Assembly: GCF_013423785.1 (NCBI RefSeq)
Contig: NZ_CP058952.1
Span: 3,437,665 to 3,501,664 of the forward strand
Direction of reading: 5' to 3'
DNA: 64,000 nt
From: Chitinibacter fontanus
GTDB taxonomy: Bacteria > Pseudomonadota > Gammaproteobacteria > Burkholderiales > Chitinibacteraceae
Shown piece after piece: positions 21,001 to 32,300 of this stretch (its first letter is position 1; each line of letters starts with the position of its first letter). Under the pieces are notes generated by a model. It saw nothing but the letters and a program-made list of their open reading frames with translations, was not told the origin of the DNA and searched no databases. Both the position numbers and the translations under genes were made by a program.

Positions 21001-22745
21001 GGATAGGGGCGCTCATCCAGAACCCTTAGGCCTAAATTTTCCAGCAAAGGCAGGCAGTCAGATAATTCAATTGCATGCTGGCGATATAATTTGAAACGCC
21101 ATATAGTGGGATCCAATGAATTGGCAGCACTGAGCGAGACCGCAAAGTGTTCACGCTGGCTTTGTTCCAACGCATCAATATCATGCACCGCGATACGCGG
21201 CGAAAAATCCGCACAATATGCCGCACTAAAGCCACTTTGATATTTTTGATATAGCCGCGCGCCTTTTTCCTCTCCGTGAATATGAATTAATTCTCTTTTG
21301 AGGCCATCGGTCCAGCGTTGAGCCAAATTGGCAATCTCTTGCTCTATCAAACTGGCATCATAAGCACCACGTACACCAACCGGGCGACGAATTAGGTAGT
21401 GAAGACGTGCTAGCGGAGCCTCACCAAGCAGCACGGTATATTCAGCACTGGTGCCAGCCAATTTCTCAAGCAGCAGCGTTTCGATTTTGATGCGGACTTC
21501 GGTACTGTAGTTATCCCGCGGCACGAAAACCATTACAGATACATATCGTTGGTATATGTCGTCACGGAAAAAGACACGAACTCTCGATCGCTCATGCAAT
21601 GAAACAATGCCCAAGGCGATTCGGGTTAGCTCAGGAACCTCGATTTCGATTAATTCATCTCGTGGATAAGTTTCTAACGTATTAAGCAGGGCTTTCCCGC
21701 GATAGCCAGATAGGTCAGCCCCACTATTTTGAACAACATGCTCGATTTTTTGTCGCAGAATTGGAATTTGCCGCGGCGGGGTAGAGTAAGCGCTGGCGGA
21801 GTACAGGCCTACGATTCTAGTCTCCCCAAGCAATTGCCCTGTTTGATCCAGCGTCCTTACTAAAATTGTATCTAGATAAGCAGGGCGGTGAATAATCGAG
21901 CGTCGATCGGATTTGGTTAGCATGACCACGCGATTATTCGCGTAGGCGATGTCACGTTGCTCTTGACTCAGGCTAGACCAAATGCGCGACACCACATCAC
22001 TTCCACCATGATCTCGCAATACCCCAAGGCCACTGCCAGCTTGCAATAGCAGCTCGCCCGCAACGAATTTGTACTTCCTGAGCCCAAGAAATACGAAATG
22101 CCCATCTAACAGCCATTCTAAATAAGCCGCAGCTTCTTTGACATTCGAAGTTGAGTCGGCTAATTCCCCCGATCGCAACTCTTGCAAAGTCTGCTCAACT
22201 CCGCCGAGCATTTTGCTCCAATCTGCCACCGACGCTGCAATCGCGCTTAATGCTTGTTCAATTTGTTGCTGCAAGGTAGTCAAAAGCGCGGGGTCACTAA
22301 TCCGATTGAGCTCAAAGTGCATCCACGATTCTTTGGTAGCACCGACTTGCAACTGGCTAACGGTACCATTGGCATCTCTTGATAGAGGTATTACAGGATG
22401 TATTACCGCCAAAGCATTGTACTTCAATGCGTTAAGCGCCATACCTACCGAGTCCACTAGAAATGGCATATCCTCATGCACGATTTCTATCACCGTATGT
22501 GCGCATTGCCAACCGTGCTCTGCTTGGCTCGGATTGTAGATTCTGAGTAATGCTTCACCCTCGGGACGGCACTGGCCAAAACGCCAATGGGCTAATAATG
22601 CGCCTCCCCAATCTTCAATTGGACGCTCCTGCCACTCATCTATCGGCATATCACCGAAGTACATTTCAGCGATCTGTTGGCTATTACTTAAGCCATGTTG
22701 CTCCAACCAAGCAACCAGCTTTGACAAATGCTGCAAATTACTCAT
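18021..22745 (-). CDS. Large NAD-specific glutamate dehydrogenase (GDH-180 class)
   Basis: A 1574-residue protein that deaminates glutamate to 2-oxoglutarate with NAD, feeding glutamate carbon into the TCA cycle. The N-terminal ~700 residues are the regulatory, ACT-like part of the family. The catalytic core follows, with GGKVARGGLRWSDRREDFRT and the catalytic Lys826 in PVGSKGGF, then GIGDMSGDVFGNGLL and VVAEGGNLGFTQLGRVEY. The C-terminal ~400 residues are helical. The length fits the class typical of Proteobacteria and the frame is unbroken. A 25-bp palindrome lies 56 bp upstream of the start. Confidence 0.95.
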   Translation of the reverse strand: MSNLQHLSKLVAWLEQHGLSNSQQIAEMYFGDMPIDEWQERPIEDWGGALLAHWRFGQCRPEGEALLRIYNPSQAEHGWQCAHTVIEIVHEDMPFLVDSVGMALNALKYNALAVIHPVIPLSRDANGTVSQLQVGATKESWMHFELNRISDPALLTTLQQQIEQALSAIAASVADWSKMLGGVEQTLQELRSGELADSTSNVKEAAAYLEWLLDGHFVFLGLRKYKFVAGELLLQAGSGLGVLRDHGGSDVVSRIWSSLSQEQRDIAYANNRVVMLTKSDRRSIIHRPAYLDTILVRTLDQTGQLLGETRIVGLYSASAYSTPPRQIPILRQKIEHVVQNSGADLSGYRGKALLNTLETYPRDELIEIEVPELTRIALGIVSLHERSRVRVFFRDDIYQRYVSVMVFVPRDNYSTEVRIKIETLLLEKLAGTSAEYTVLLGEAPLARLHYLIRRPVGVRGAYDASLIEQEIANLAQRWTDGLKRELIHIHGEEKGARLYQKYQSGFSAAYCADFSPRIAVHDIDALEQSQREHFAVSLSAANSLDPTIWRFKLYRQHAIELSDCLPLLENLGLRVLDERPYPVVTSDHEPLSIMDIGIRLPPGASLESPTERQRMMDSFIALFNGQAENDSFNRLTLLAGLAWREVLILRAYARFLKQVAFKYGVETIADCLLKYPSYSKQLVNAFSMLHHPDESQEGVAEIVLEEIEQAAKVLPNIDEERILTGFVQSVRATLRTNFFQQHAGLSKPYLALKIASPQLSFMPQPVPMCEIFVYSPQLEGVHLRGGKVARGGLRWSDRREDFRTEVLGLVKAQMVKNTVIVPVGSKGGFIVKNPPLDRDALLAAGTRCYQTFIGGLLDLTDNLRDGQIIPPTNVRRRDGDDPYLVVAADKGTATFSDIANQIAQEYGFWLDDAFASGGSVGYDHKKMGITARGAWVSVERSFRELGLDTRKEPFSVVGIGDMSGDVFGNGLLRSPCAKLVAAFDHRHIFIDPAPDLAISFAERNRLFVLPRSSWADYNPALISKGGGVWPRSAKTIALSTEIKGMLGVEADQLEPSVLIQAILKAPVDLLYNGGIGTYVKASSQSHAEANDRGNDAVRIDGRDLRCRVVAEGGNLGFTQLGRVEYAAQGGRIYTDAIDNSAGVDCSDHEVNIKILLGKLIASGDLTLKQRNEILVSMTEDVGLQVLRDNELQTLAISLEHQQAHSLLSVHTRLMSHLEKAGKLSRRIEYLPDDSALAERQAAGLGLYRPELAVLLAYAKIVLNQDLLAESLIDNPHWDGVLVEYFPSLLSARFPTAIASHPLRREIIATILTNHIVNRFGLSAVYRLQEETECSASCVVEAFYIAEQLLNSESLAQEVEALDARAPAEVQIELLLQIRRYTERVARWLLMHPLNAAESDHLHTSAALTLPLAPEWLAASPRHQEQKSLLLNVGVPADLAMKVLLLQEIQPLLEMARYGNDTGQLADRLKLHLALAEQLQLTWLHGAIEQLPRANRWQTLARMAVRDDLAAFQTLLTQQVWQQGQNEQCLQVWLDSNRLTIERILAMFAELRSCTPDLAMISAAVRELRQRLCAA

Positions 22746-22800
22746 GACATTAACCTTTGAGAAGGATGTATTTGCACTCTAGTTCTTGCCGCGCAAATTC

Positions 22801-22825
22801 TCTACTAGGATTAAAACCTAGTAGA
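22801..22825. promoter_or_regulatory. Palindrome upstream of the glutamate dehydrogenase gene
   Basis: TCTACTAGG and CCTAGTAGA form a perfect 9+9 dyad with a 7-nt AT spacer. It sits in the gap between the divergent GDH and DUF1631 genes, closer to GDH. Size and symmetry fit an operator for a dimeric regulator; the regulator is unknown. Confidence 0.5.
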
Positions 22826-22941
22826 TTTGGCATTCATTGCGCGAAATAGCTGTTCGCCGACGCTAATCAGTGACTAACGGTCAAGCTTTGTATATTATTA
22901 TTTGCTAATATATGGCAATAGTACCCAAAGTAGGTGATGTC

Positions 22942-25107
22942 ATGACACACGCACTCCCCAGTGAAAACACACACAAGCCCAGCGCTAGGGTTAGGCTCGA
23001 CCCCACCCTAGCCGCTTGCAGGGATTTGGCCGTTAAGATGCTCACCGAATCGCTTGAACAATTCTTTACCAAGCTGGAAGAAACCTATTTCGAGCTAGCT
23101 GATAAATCTTTCGACAGCAAACTGCGTAATGATTATTTTGCGGCCAGAATCGAGACGCACAATAAACGTGACTTGTTAGGCCAGAATTTCCGCGCATATC
23201 TGAATGCTGCTTTTGAGAAAAGCCTGAAAACCGACTCAGACCAAAAATTTTATTATGTAAACGCTGATCCCGATCAATTGAGCCTGGTTGCGAATGATGA
23301 GTACGAAGAAAGTCTTACCACGGATCGAGTTGTTAACAGTATTAAAAGCAAAGGCGGGGAAGAATTAAATCAACTTGAAATGCGTTTTGCTCGCCTGTTG
23401 TCTGCACAAGACGATGAAGCAGAACTCAATCCAATGTCCCCAGAAGCAATTTGTGAGGCATTTTTGCAAGCCTGCAAGCAACTGGAAACGGGTGTTGATG
23501 CACGGCTGGTCGCAATGCAGACATTTGAACGTGAACTCTCCAGTCAGGTTGCCAAAGTCTATCATCAAGTCAATCAGTATCTGATTACTCAAAATGTGCA
23601 GCCTTTGCAGCGAAATGCCCGCACAGTAAAAGGTAGCAACAACTCTTCAGCCGCAAGCAATAACGAGCACATCGCCACAGACAAAACTCAAGCTGGGGTT
23701 TCCACAAGAGCTAGTGATTTAGCCAATCATTTTGCAAAGCTATCGCAATCTCAAGCACCAGACGTTCAAGCAGATGAGGAATACTCATCGAACGGTTGGT
23801 TGCCTTTTTTGGATTTGCTGCAGCGAAAAGCGCCACCGTCAGCCGCGCTGTCCGATGAAGCAGGGCAACCGCTTACGCACAACCTACTAGGTATGTTGCG
23901 CGATACAGGCTGGGCGAAACAACTGCCTCAGCTTGATGCAATGACACTAGAGCTAGTTGCAATGCTGTTTGATCACATCTTTGAGGATGCTCGATTATCC
24001 CCATCGATGAAAAGTTTGATTGGCCGGCTACAAATACCGGTATTAAAAGTTGGCATGCTGGATGCAGAGTTTTTCTCTAAGAAAAACCATCCTGCTCGGC
24101 AATTTCTTGACGAGCTAGCCAACACGTCAATTGAGAATGAAGCTCTAGATCTTGGTACACCAAGATATGAAGCCTTGGCGCTGATCGTAAATGATGTTCT
24201 GAAACAATACGATAGAGACATCAATGTATTTATTACTGCACTGGAGCAATTAAGACAGCTCAATATTCAATACGAAGAGCAAGCGGCAGCGGTGTTAGCT
24301 GAGGAAGTCGATGAACTTGCAACGCGAGAGCTAGAAGAACTTGCGCACGTAACAGCGGAGCATTTTATTTTGCAACGCCTAACGGCATATCAAGCAATCC
24401 CGGCAACGATCACCACATTCTTAAAAGGGCAATGGCAGCCTGCATTGACACGCGCGTATGGCTTGCAAGGAGAAAACGAGCCCGAATTCATTCGGCGCGT
24501 TCAAGCCATGGATGATTTGCTGTGGAGCATTCAACCGAAAACTAGCGCTGACGAGCGCTTTAAAATGGTAAATATGCTACCTAATATGCTCAAAACTATC
24601 GAAGATGGTTTGAACAGCATTTCAATTAGTAAGGCTGATTCGCAAATATTTTTCTCCGAACTTGTACAGTGCCATGCAGCAGCAATCCGCAACGGTATCA
24701 AACCTGCGCCCCCCCTCAATACTACGCCTGAAGCTGCACCATTAATACTGGAGCAAACTCACCCAGAAATGCAGCAAAGCGCTCCCGACATCAATGAAGA
24801 ATTGGAGCTCGATTATCATTTTGATCAAGAAGAAGAGCAGCAAGAGGCTGCGCCAACTTCGATCCTGCCAGAAAAAGGGGAATGGGTTGAGTGGCTTGAT
24901 GATGAGAGCAGGGTTGTGCGCCTGAGATTGTCTTGGGTCAGCCCTCAACAAACTCGCTACCTATTTACCAATAGAGACACTAAAGGTCTAGCCTTCCTAA
25001 AAGCAGAAGTCGAAGAGGTCATACGTTCAGGCCGCATGACAAGACTAGCACTGGAAGGCTCATTAACTGATCGGGCGATCCGCAATTTGATGCAGGATCT
25101 TGCGTAA
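22942..25107 (+). CDS. DUF1631 family protein
   Basis: A 721-residue cytoplasmic protein of a betaproteobacterial and gammaproteobacterial family with no fixed function. The N-terminal stretch LTESLEQFFTKLEETYFELA and the C-terminal WVEWLDDESRVVRLRLSWVS, YLFTNRDTKGLAFL are typical. The middle is mostly helical, with a low-complexity acidic part near residues 630-655. The C-terminal 80 residues look like a small beta-barrel resembling PilZ-type folds, which is a guess. I use the ATG at 22942 because AGGTGA lies just upstream; an ATG at 22912 is in frame. Confidence 0.85.
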   Translation: MTHALPSENTHKPSARVRLDPTLAACRDLAVKMLTESLEQFFTKLEETYFELADKSFDSKLRNDYFAARIETHNKRDLLGQNFRAYLNAAFEKSLKTDSDQKFYYVNADPDQLSLVANDEYEESLTTDRVVNSIKSKGGEELNQLEMRFARLLSAQDDEAELNPMSPEAICEAFLQACKQLETGVDARLVAMQTFERELSSQVAKVYHQVNQYLITQNVQPLQRNARTVKGSNNSSAASNNEHIATDKTQAGVSTRASDLANHFAKLSQSQAPDVQADEEYSSNGWLPFLDLLQRKAPPSAALSDEAGQPLTHNLLGMLRDTGWAKQLPQLDAMTLELVAMLFDHIFEDARLSPSMKSLIGRLQIPVLKVGMLDAEFFSKKNHPARQFLDELANTSIENEALDLGTPRYEALALIVNDVLKQYDRDINVFITALEQLRQLNIQYEEQAAAVLAEEVDELATRELEELAHVTAEHFILQRLTAYQAIPATITTFLKGQWQPALTRAYGLQGENEPEFIRRVQAMDDLLWSIQPKTSADERFKMVNMLPNMLKTIEDGLNSISISKADSQIFFSELVQCHAAAIRNGIKPAPPLNTTPEAAPLILEQTHPEMQQSAPDINEELELDYHFDQEEEQQEAAPTSILPEKGEWVEWLDDESRVVRLRLSWVSPQQTRYLFTNRDTKGLAFLKAEVEEVIRSGRMTRLALEGSLTDRAIRNLMQDLA

Positions 25108-25124
25108 AAATACGGCAAAGGGTC

Positions 25125-25140
25125 GCGATTAACTAATCGC
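25125..25140. terminator. Weak hairpin between convergent DUF1631 and response regulator genes
   Basis: GCGATTA and TAATCGC pair around a 2-nt loop in the 46-bp convergent gap. No T run follows on either strand, so termination here would be inefficient or need Rho. Confidence 0.3.
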
Positions 25141-25153
25141 AACCCCGAGAGTG

Positions 25154-26293
25154 TTAAACCGAATCAATAGCTTTTTTCAGATCATGAATTGCGGTGCTGA
25201 GCTGATCCTGAAAATGGGCTTCCGCTAGCAATGCACTTGATACATCCTCCAGCCCATCATGAATAATCGACATCAACGATGCCTCTTGGCGCTCAGTCAG
25301 CTGCAAACCAACTAAAGCTTCTTCTACCCGCATCATTACATTAGTTAAAATGATCGATGCAGAAGCTCGGCCTGTGCGCTGTAGGTCATCAATATTTGCC
25401 ATTGTTGTTGTCAACGCCTTGATGGTTTCTTCAATCGCAGTGCCTCGATTCTGCGATTGGCTTGAGGTAATAATGGCCTCCAGCCGTACTTCGGCAGCTT
25501 CGATCATCATAGCCAAATGATCACGCAAACGCCCGCAGCGCTCAGGATCATCAATCGGCATATTGCTAATTAAGGTACGCACATGCGGGTAACTAATCGA
25601 CATACGGGTTTTAAACTGAGTAATGCGATCCATAGACGCCATATGCCGCACAATTGAAGCTTCCAGCTCACTTGCAGGGCCATGCTTGCCTACCAAAATA
25701 CTTTCGCCATTCGGTAGCAACAACTCAACAATGCAATCAACCTCAAACATAGCCTGACCATGCACGATGGCATCGGCCAGCTCCCGCGCAGTTTTACAAA
25801 AATTGAATTTCTTAAGCCCCTCAAGCAGCACGCCGGTTTCACTCATGCTTGTCATTGCCAGCATGGCGGTATTGGTGGCGTATTGACTTTGGCTTTTTAA
25901 TTGTTGCCGCTCCTCGACTAAACGCAGCACGTTGGCTACTTTAGCCTCAAGTACTCGCGGGTTGATCGGTTTGGCCATATAGTCCTCACCACCAACCTCA
26001 AACCCCTGCAGACGATCCTCAATACGATCCAGTGCTGATAAAAACAAAACGGGAATTTCCGCCAGATCAAAGTCTTCTTTTAATTGGCGACATAATTCAT
26101 AACCATCCATTTCTGGCATCTGGACATCGGCGATAATCAGTTTCGGGTGATGAAGTTGGGCCTGCTCCAAACCTAATCGCCCAGACTCTGCCGTAATGAT
26201 CTTGCACGTATCAAATAATGCATCATGCAAAAAATCGAGCATAAATAAATCATCGTCAACAATTAATACCAGTGGTTTTTCTTCGTTGCTCAT
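25154..26293 (-). CDS. Response regulator with receiver domain and unrecognised C-terminal output region
   Basis: A 379-residue protein. Residues 1-125 are a receiver domain: VLIVDDDLFMLDFL, the phospho-Asp in LIIADVQMPEMDGYELC, the Ser of FLSALD and the Lys of MAKPINP. A short coiled coil follows. Residues about 140-379 match no output domain I know. There is no HTH, GGDEF, EAL or HD motif; the region ends in long helices (EETIKALTTTMANIDDLQR). The ATG at 26293 is preceded by AGGA at 9 nt. It begins 27 bp after the stop of the giant hybrid kinase, its likely phosphodonor. Confidence 0.85.
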   Translation of the reverse strand: MSNEEKPLVLIVDDDLFMLDFLHDALFDTCKIITAESGRLGLEQAQLHHPKLIIADVQMPEMDGYELCRQLKEDFDLAEIPVLFLSALDRIEDRLQGFEVGGEDYMAKPINPRVLEAKVANVLRLVEERQQLKSQSQYATNTAMLAMTSMSETGVLLEGLKKFNFCKTARELADAIVHGQAMFEVDCIVELLLPNGESILVGKHGPASELEASIVRHMASMDRITQFKTRMSISYPHVRTLISNMPIDDPERCGRLRDHLAMMIEAAEVRLEAIITSSQSQNRGTAIEETIKALTTTMANIDDLQRTGRASASIILTNVMMRVEEALVGLQLTERQEASLMSIIHDGLEDVSSALLAEAHFQDQLSTAIHDLKKAIDSV

Positions 26294-26320
26294 ACGATTA
26301 GATCCTAAAAAATGCTGCAA

Positions 26321-29300
26321 TTAATTTTGCTGTTCCCACACTTGTTTCCATGCAATAAATTCATCTGCTGGCATTGGCTTAGCGATTAAATAACCTTGCA
26401 CTTCATGACACCCGGCTGACACAACCAAATCCCAATCTTCCTGTGTTTCAACCCCCTCGGCAACCAAATTCAATTTAAATTTGGTTCCCAGCATCACACT
26501 ATGCTCAAGTATGGTTTGGGCTGATTGATTAGCACTTGCGCCACGCACAAAGGCCTGGTCAATTTTTAACTCAGTAAAAGGCGTCTGCAGCAAGTGTTCC
26601 ATGGTTGAAAAACCTGTACCGAAATCATCAATCGATAAACCAAAACCTTTAATGCGCAAGCGAGTCAAAATATCAAGACTTAATACATAATCGTGTGACA
26701 ATTGCGTCTCGGTAATTTCCAAAGTAATTGATTCTGCGGCAATGCCGTTTTGCTCTAATACCTCGGCAAAAAGCTCTGGTAACTCCAGTCGATGCAAATT
26801 ATCCATTGAGACATTGACTGATAGCTTGATCGATTCACCACTGTCTTGCCATTGCTTTAGCTGTTGTACCGCCTGCCGCAAAACCGTAAAAGTCAGGTCA
26901 TCAATTAGGCCAAGCTGTTCAATCGCTGGCACAAACAAGCTCGGATTGAGCAAGCCTCGTGTTGGATGGCGCCAACGCGCCAAACACTCGGCCCCAACCA
27001 CACGATGATCGGAAGTCCTCACCTTGGGCTGGTAATACAATTCAACTGCATTTTCGGCCAACCCTCGCTGCAGTTCGACCAAATCCAAAATGGCAGTATC
27101 AATTTGCAAGCTAGCAGCACTTAATTGCTCGGTATTTAATTTATCTTCGGTCAGTAGGCGCGCCAAGTCTGCCTTTTTTACTGGCTTACTCAATGCGCCA
27201 TGTATATTTAATTGGAATGATTTACCTAGCTTTTCGGTTGCTTTAAGTACAGTGCTATCCATGCCCGATAAAATTGCAACTTGACCTCGATAATTTTTTT
27301 GACCGAGCAACCTCAGGAAAGCAACACCATCCATGTCGGGCATTTGCAAATCACACAAAATCCAATCTGGCTGTTGTAACTGCTCTAGTTGTGCCAGTGC
27401 TGCATGACCATCCAGGCATCGTGTGACATGTACCAGTGATAGATCGCTAAGATGTTGCGAGAGCAATTCCAGCGTAAATTCATCGTCATCAATAAGCATG
27501 ATGCGCAAATTTGGGTCCAAACCGGTGGTAATTGGTTGCAACATCTGATTGGTCTGGTCGGAGTCCAATAAACCCTGCTCATGCAGGTATTTTTGAGTGT
27601 TCTCAAACAATATTTGCAAAGAGGCGATGGTGTGGCTAGCCACTTGGGAATCAATCGGTGTGTGGTGCGTATCGAGCGACTCCAGTAAATCGCCCAGTTT
27701 AGTTGCGCCGACGGTACGTGCAATCGATTTAAGCCGATGGCATTCGGCCGGTATCTTTTGACTAGCATTGTTCTGCCATAGCTGCGAAATATGCTGTAAA
27801 CCTTCTTGCATCGCGGCTGCGAATTTGGCGAGGTATTTTCGCTGCCGATCGATATTGCCACCGAGCATACTTTCCAGGACTTGCAAATCGATCAAATGAT
27901 TGTCCATCTCATTGAGAGTGGGGGTATCGATCTGCGCCCCTTCTGCGTCAATGCATCCAAGCCAATACGCTAGGGCGTGATATAAACGCTCAGCTTGAAT
28001 TGGCTTGCCGATAAAATCATTCATGCCCGCATCAAGACAACGCTGACGATTTTCGCTTGATACATTGGCTGTCATTGCCAGAATCGGCAATCCATCATAT
28101 TCAGGAAAAGAGCGGAGAATCTGGCAAGCAGTGAAACCATCCATTTCAGGCATTTGCACGTCCATTAACACCGCATCAAATGATTGTTTTTTAACCAGAT
28201 CAATAGCTTGCCGTCCATCGTTGGCAATTACCACCTCGATGCCTACCTCGCGTAAAAACTCTTCTCCGACTTGTTGGTTAAATGGGTGGTCATCGACCAG
28301 CAATACGGACTTACCTGTTAGTAAAGAGGCGTAGTCGAGTGGATGGTCTTGCTTAGGCTGTACAGGCTCCAGCGCAGCATCGGCAACAGGCAAGGCAATT
28401 GCAAAGCTAAACTCACTGCCATGATGAAGCTGGCTATTGAGCTGTAATTCCCCACCCATTAAGTTAACCAATTGACGGCTAATCGCCAAACCTAAACCAC
28501 TACCACCATATTTGCGGGTTGTTGAGTTATCCGCTTGCTGAAAAGATTGAAACAGCCGTGTTTGCGCTCCGGGGGAAATACCGATCCCAGTATCGCGAAC
28601 ACAAAAATAGGTGAGATGCTCATCTTTAGCCGTTTTACCTTGAGTCACGAGTAGCTGAACTTTGCCGTGCTCAGTGAATTTGACTGCATTCGTTAGTAGG
28701 TTGAGCAATACCTGTTTTATGCGCAGAGCATCACCGTGTATATTGCGCGGCACTTCTGATGACAGTGACACCTCAAAGCTCAAATCTTTTTCTAACGCTT
28801 TGGGTTCAACAATATCTTTAATTTCATTGAGCAAGCAATTGAGCGAAAAATCGGATAAATCCAATTCAAGTTTACCCGCCTCAATTTTAGAAAAATCCAA
28901 GATATCATTGATGAGGCCGAGCAAATGATTACCCGAACTACTGATTTTTTCCAAATAATCACGCTGTTTCGCGTTTAACTCGGTTTGCTGTGCCAAATGA
29001 GCCATGCCCAACACGCTATTGAGCGGCGTACGGATTTCGTGGCTCATATTTGCAACGAATGCACTTTTTGCGCGATTGGCAGACTCCGCCTGCAAGCGAG
29101 CGGTTTCCAGCTCTTGCGTTCTTTGTTTGACCCGCTCCTCCAAGGTAGCAGTCAGTTGCAGCATATTTTCTTCGTACTCTTTGCGATCGGTGATATCGCG
29201 CACCATCGCGGTATAGATTGGGTTTCCATAGTTTTCAGAAAAAGAAATTGACACTTCGACTGGAAACTCAGTGCCATCTGAGCGTAAACCCATAACTTGC

Positions 29301-32300
29301 CGCACTGATCGACCGGTCATTTTTCGAGTGTGGTCGCCTTTATTGGCAAATTGGTGCATCAGCCCGCGGTGCGCAACGGCTTGTCGGGTGGGAATAAGGG
29401 CCTCAATCGGGCACCCCAGCATCTTATAAGCAGGGTAGCCAAACATTTGTTCGGCCGCGCGATTAAACAAGATGATATTAAAATTAGAATCGGTAGTGAC
29501 AATCGCATCCATCGCACTGTCAATCATACCAGCCAGTTGCGCTCGATTCGCCAGCAGGGCTTCTTCCGCTGATTTGCGCTGACTGATATCTGTATCGGTA
29601 CCAATCATACGTAATGGCGCGCCATCCTCTGCGCGGTGTAAAACGGTTCCTCGGCCAAGCAGCCATTTGTAACTGCCATCTTTGCACCGCATACGATGTT
29701 CTGCACTAAAGTGGCTGGAGTCACCGTTTAAGTGGCGCTGTAAAACATCATTTGAATGCTTGCGATCATCATCATGAATGCGCTCTTGCCAAAGTTGTGG
29801 ATCATCACTGAGTTCAGCTAAGTGATATCCAAGCAAATTCGCCCACGTTTCAGTGAAGCTGATTTTATTTTGCTCAATATCCCAATCCCACACTCCATGC
29901 CCAGCACCTTCAATGGCTGTTTTCCAAAGCTGATCTCGCTCTCGTAAGGCTTCGCTGGCCTTGCGGAAGTCGCGTTTGCTGCGCTGAGCCATGATTAACT
30001 GACTATATGTCAATAAAATTGGCTGCAAGCTTTGAATGAGTCCCTGATCATAATCACTTGCGCGATTAGCCACGCCGATCATGCCGATGCTTTGGCCACC
30101 TTGCAAAACAGGCACGACCATAAAACGCTCAAGATTTGGGTGCTCGGCCAATATTTGTTCACTAAACTGGCTTGCTGCGACCTGATTGCAAATTAACACC
30201 TCATTATTTACCAGTGGAATACCCAGTACATGGTCTAACTGGTGGAGTTCAAGGCCCTGCTCACGATAAACAGCGTATCGATCGTAAAATGATGCGTCAG
30301 CGCCTAGTGCGCTTAGCGCATTGATGCGCAAATACGGCGAGCCATCTGCATGCAGAAGCACTTCTGCAGCAAAACCAAAGGCACTCTCGGTAATTTGGCA
30401 AATTTGATCTAGAACGGTATCGAATGCCACCCGCTCATTTTGATTCTCAATGAAGTCGCCTTGGATTTTTGCAATTGCGAGTAACTGTCGATTACTAACC
30501 GCCAATGCGCGTAGTGTTTGATATTCGGCATCGATATCACGCAGCACAGAAACCCACACCAAACCATGTTGCGCATCATTAAAGCTGGATATGGTAACGT
30601 GCGCCCAGAATACGCCCGTGTTACTGCGCTGACAAAGTAGCTCACCATTCCAGTGCCCAGTCGCTTTTAAGCTGGCCGCCATCTCAGCGGTGCTAGCCTC
30701 GCAAGCCATACCCGGCTCGCATAACACACTAAAGTGTTTCCCCAGTAGATACTGCTCATCACAAGCAAAAATCGCCGTCAAGGTTGGATTGATGTAGACA
30801 ATAACGCCGTCTAAAGCACGGATTAAATACACGCCCTGTTGAATGTTTTCGAGTATTTCACCACGTAAGGCCAGCTCATTCTGCAGAGCCTGTGTAACAC
30901 TTAAATCTTGAATGCTCACCGGCACAGTTGATGCGGCTTCAATGGTGCGAGGAATTTGAAATGAAACGATGGCACGTATTGGGCGTCGATCCACGGTCAG
31001 CAGATTTACTTCTGCGCTAAAGTGTGGCTTGCGCTCCCAAAAACTGAGTAATTCAGCCCGTAAGACATCTAATGCACCGGGACCGAACAACTGGCCAATT
31101 CCTGCCAGTAATACGGCCTTTGGGGCGCCAAACAACCGTTCGGTGGCTCGATTCACGTCGACAACTTTAAATAGCTCGATAAATTCAAATAAGCTACCGG
31201 GATTGCTATCGAAATACGCAGCCAAATCGTTCACACCAGATTCACGCAACTGCTCTAAGCGGCGCATTAGGGCACTTAAATCTTCATTCCATAGTGAAAT
31301 GTTGGCGCTATCAAATAAGGTGTGGTAGCGAAGTTCGCGCTCCAATCTTTCCTGCTGCTGAATTTCATGCGCACTTAAATCGGTGAGTGTGACTAATAGT
31401 ATTCCACCCCAATCATCATCGAGTGGCGTTGCGCTCGCAGAGACGGATTTTACTTGCCCAGACTTGCAGCGAACCCGAACCTGCAAAGGCTCAAATACGG
31501 AGCCAGTTTGGCTTGCGTGTTCAATATGCAACAACCACTCTTTGGTTACCCAATCACGATAACTTAAATCTGGATAGGCCTGCTCCCACCAATGCGGCAA
31601 GTCTGGAATATCGCTTGCGGTATAACCAAACGCCTCGGTAAATGCGGCATTAAGATGTGTGATACGTTGATTAGGCGTATTGAGCACGCAGGGTAAGTTA
31701 ATTGCTGCAATCAGCATCGCTAAGCGATGCTGATGAATATCGACATCAGCCCATACCATTGCAGCTGGTAGCAATATTTTGATGACAAAGCCAAAGGTGT
31801 CATTTTCTTGGAAGGGCTCAATGCTTTGTTGCACGGCAATAGTCTTGCCGTTTCGCGATACTAAATATTGCACCAGGGGTTGTGATGCACAGTGGGTGGG
31901 GTCAGCTAAGTGTGATTCAATATTGATTTGGCATGTTGGTGTATATAGCTCAATCCATTTACTATTAATGATTTCATTAGAATAGTACCCCAGGGTATGT
32001 AATAAAATTTCATCGCAAGCCAAAATACGACCATCCAAATCGACCCTAATAATTGCCACATGATCTGTAGTGCTAGTTTGCCTGTTGGGTAGCGGGGCGA
32101 TCGCTGCATCACTAGCCAGAAGTATCCCCTCGATGGCAACTAATCTATCTGATGCATCAAATACCCCATAGGCGTAATCCACCACCTCCACCACAGTTCC
32201 ATCCTCTGCTTTAAGCAAATAGCGTTGGACATATTCCTGAGATGGCTTGATTTCGCAAAGGGCTAATTCGGGATTTTCAGCCGCTGATCCGCCAAATCTA

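Noticed and set aside
22942..25107. DUF1631 protein as a thymidine phosphorylase-like enzyme
   Set aside because: Some databases use that name for this family, but I see no catalytic motif of such enzymes in the sequence.
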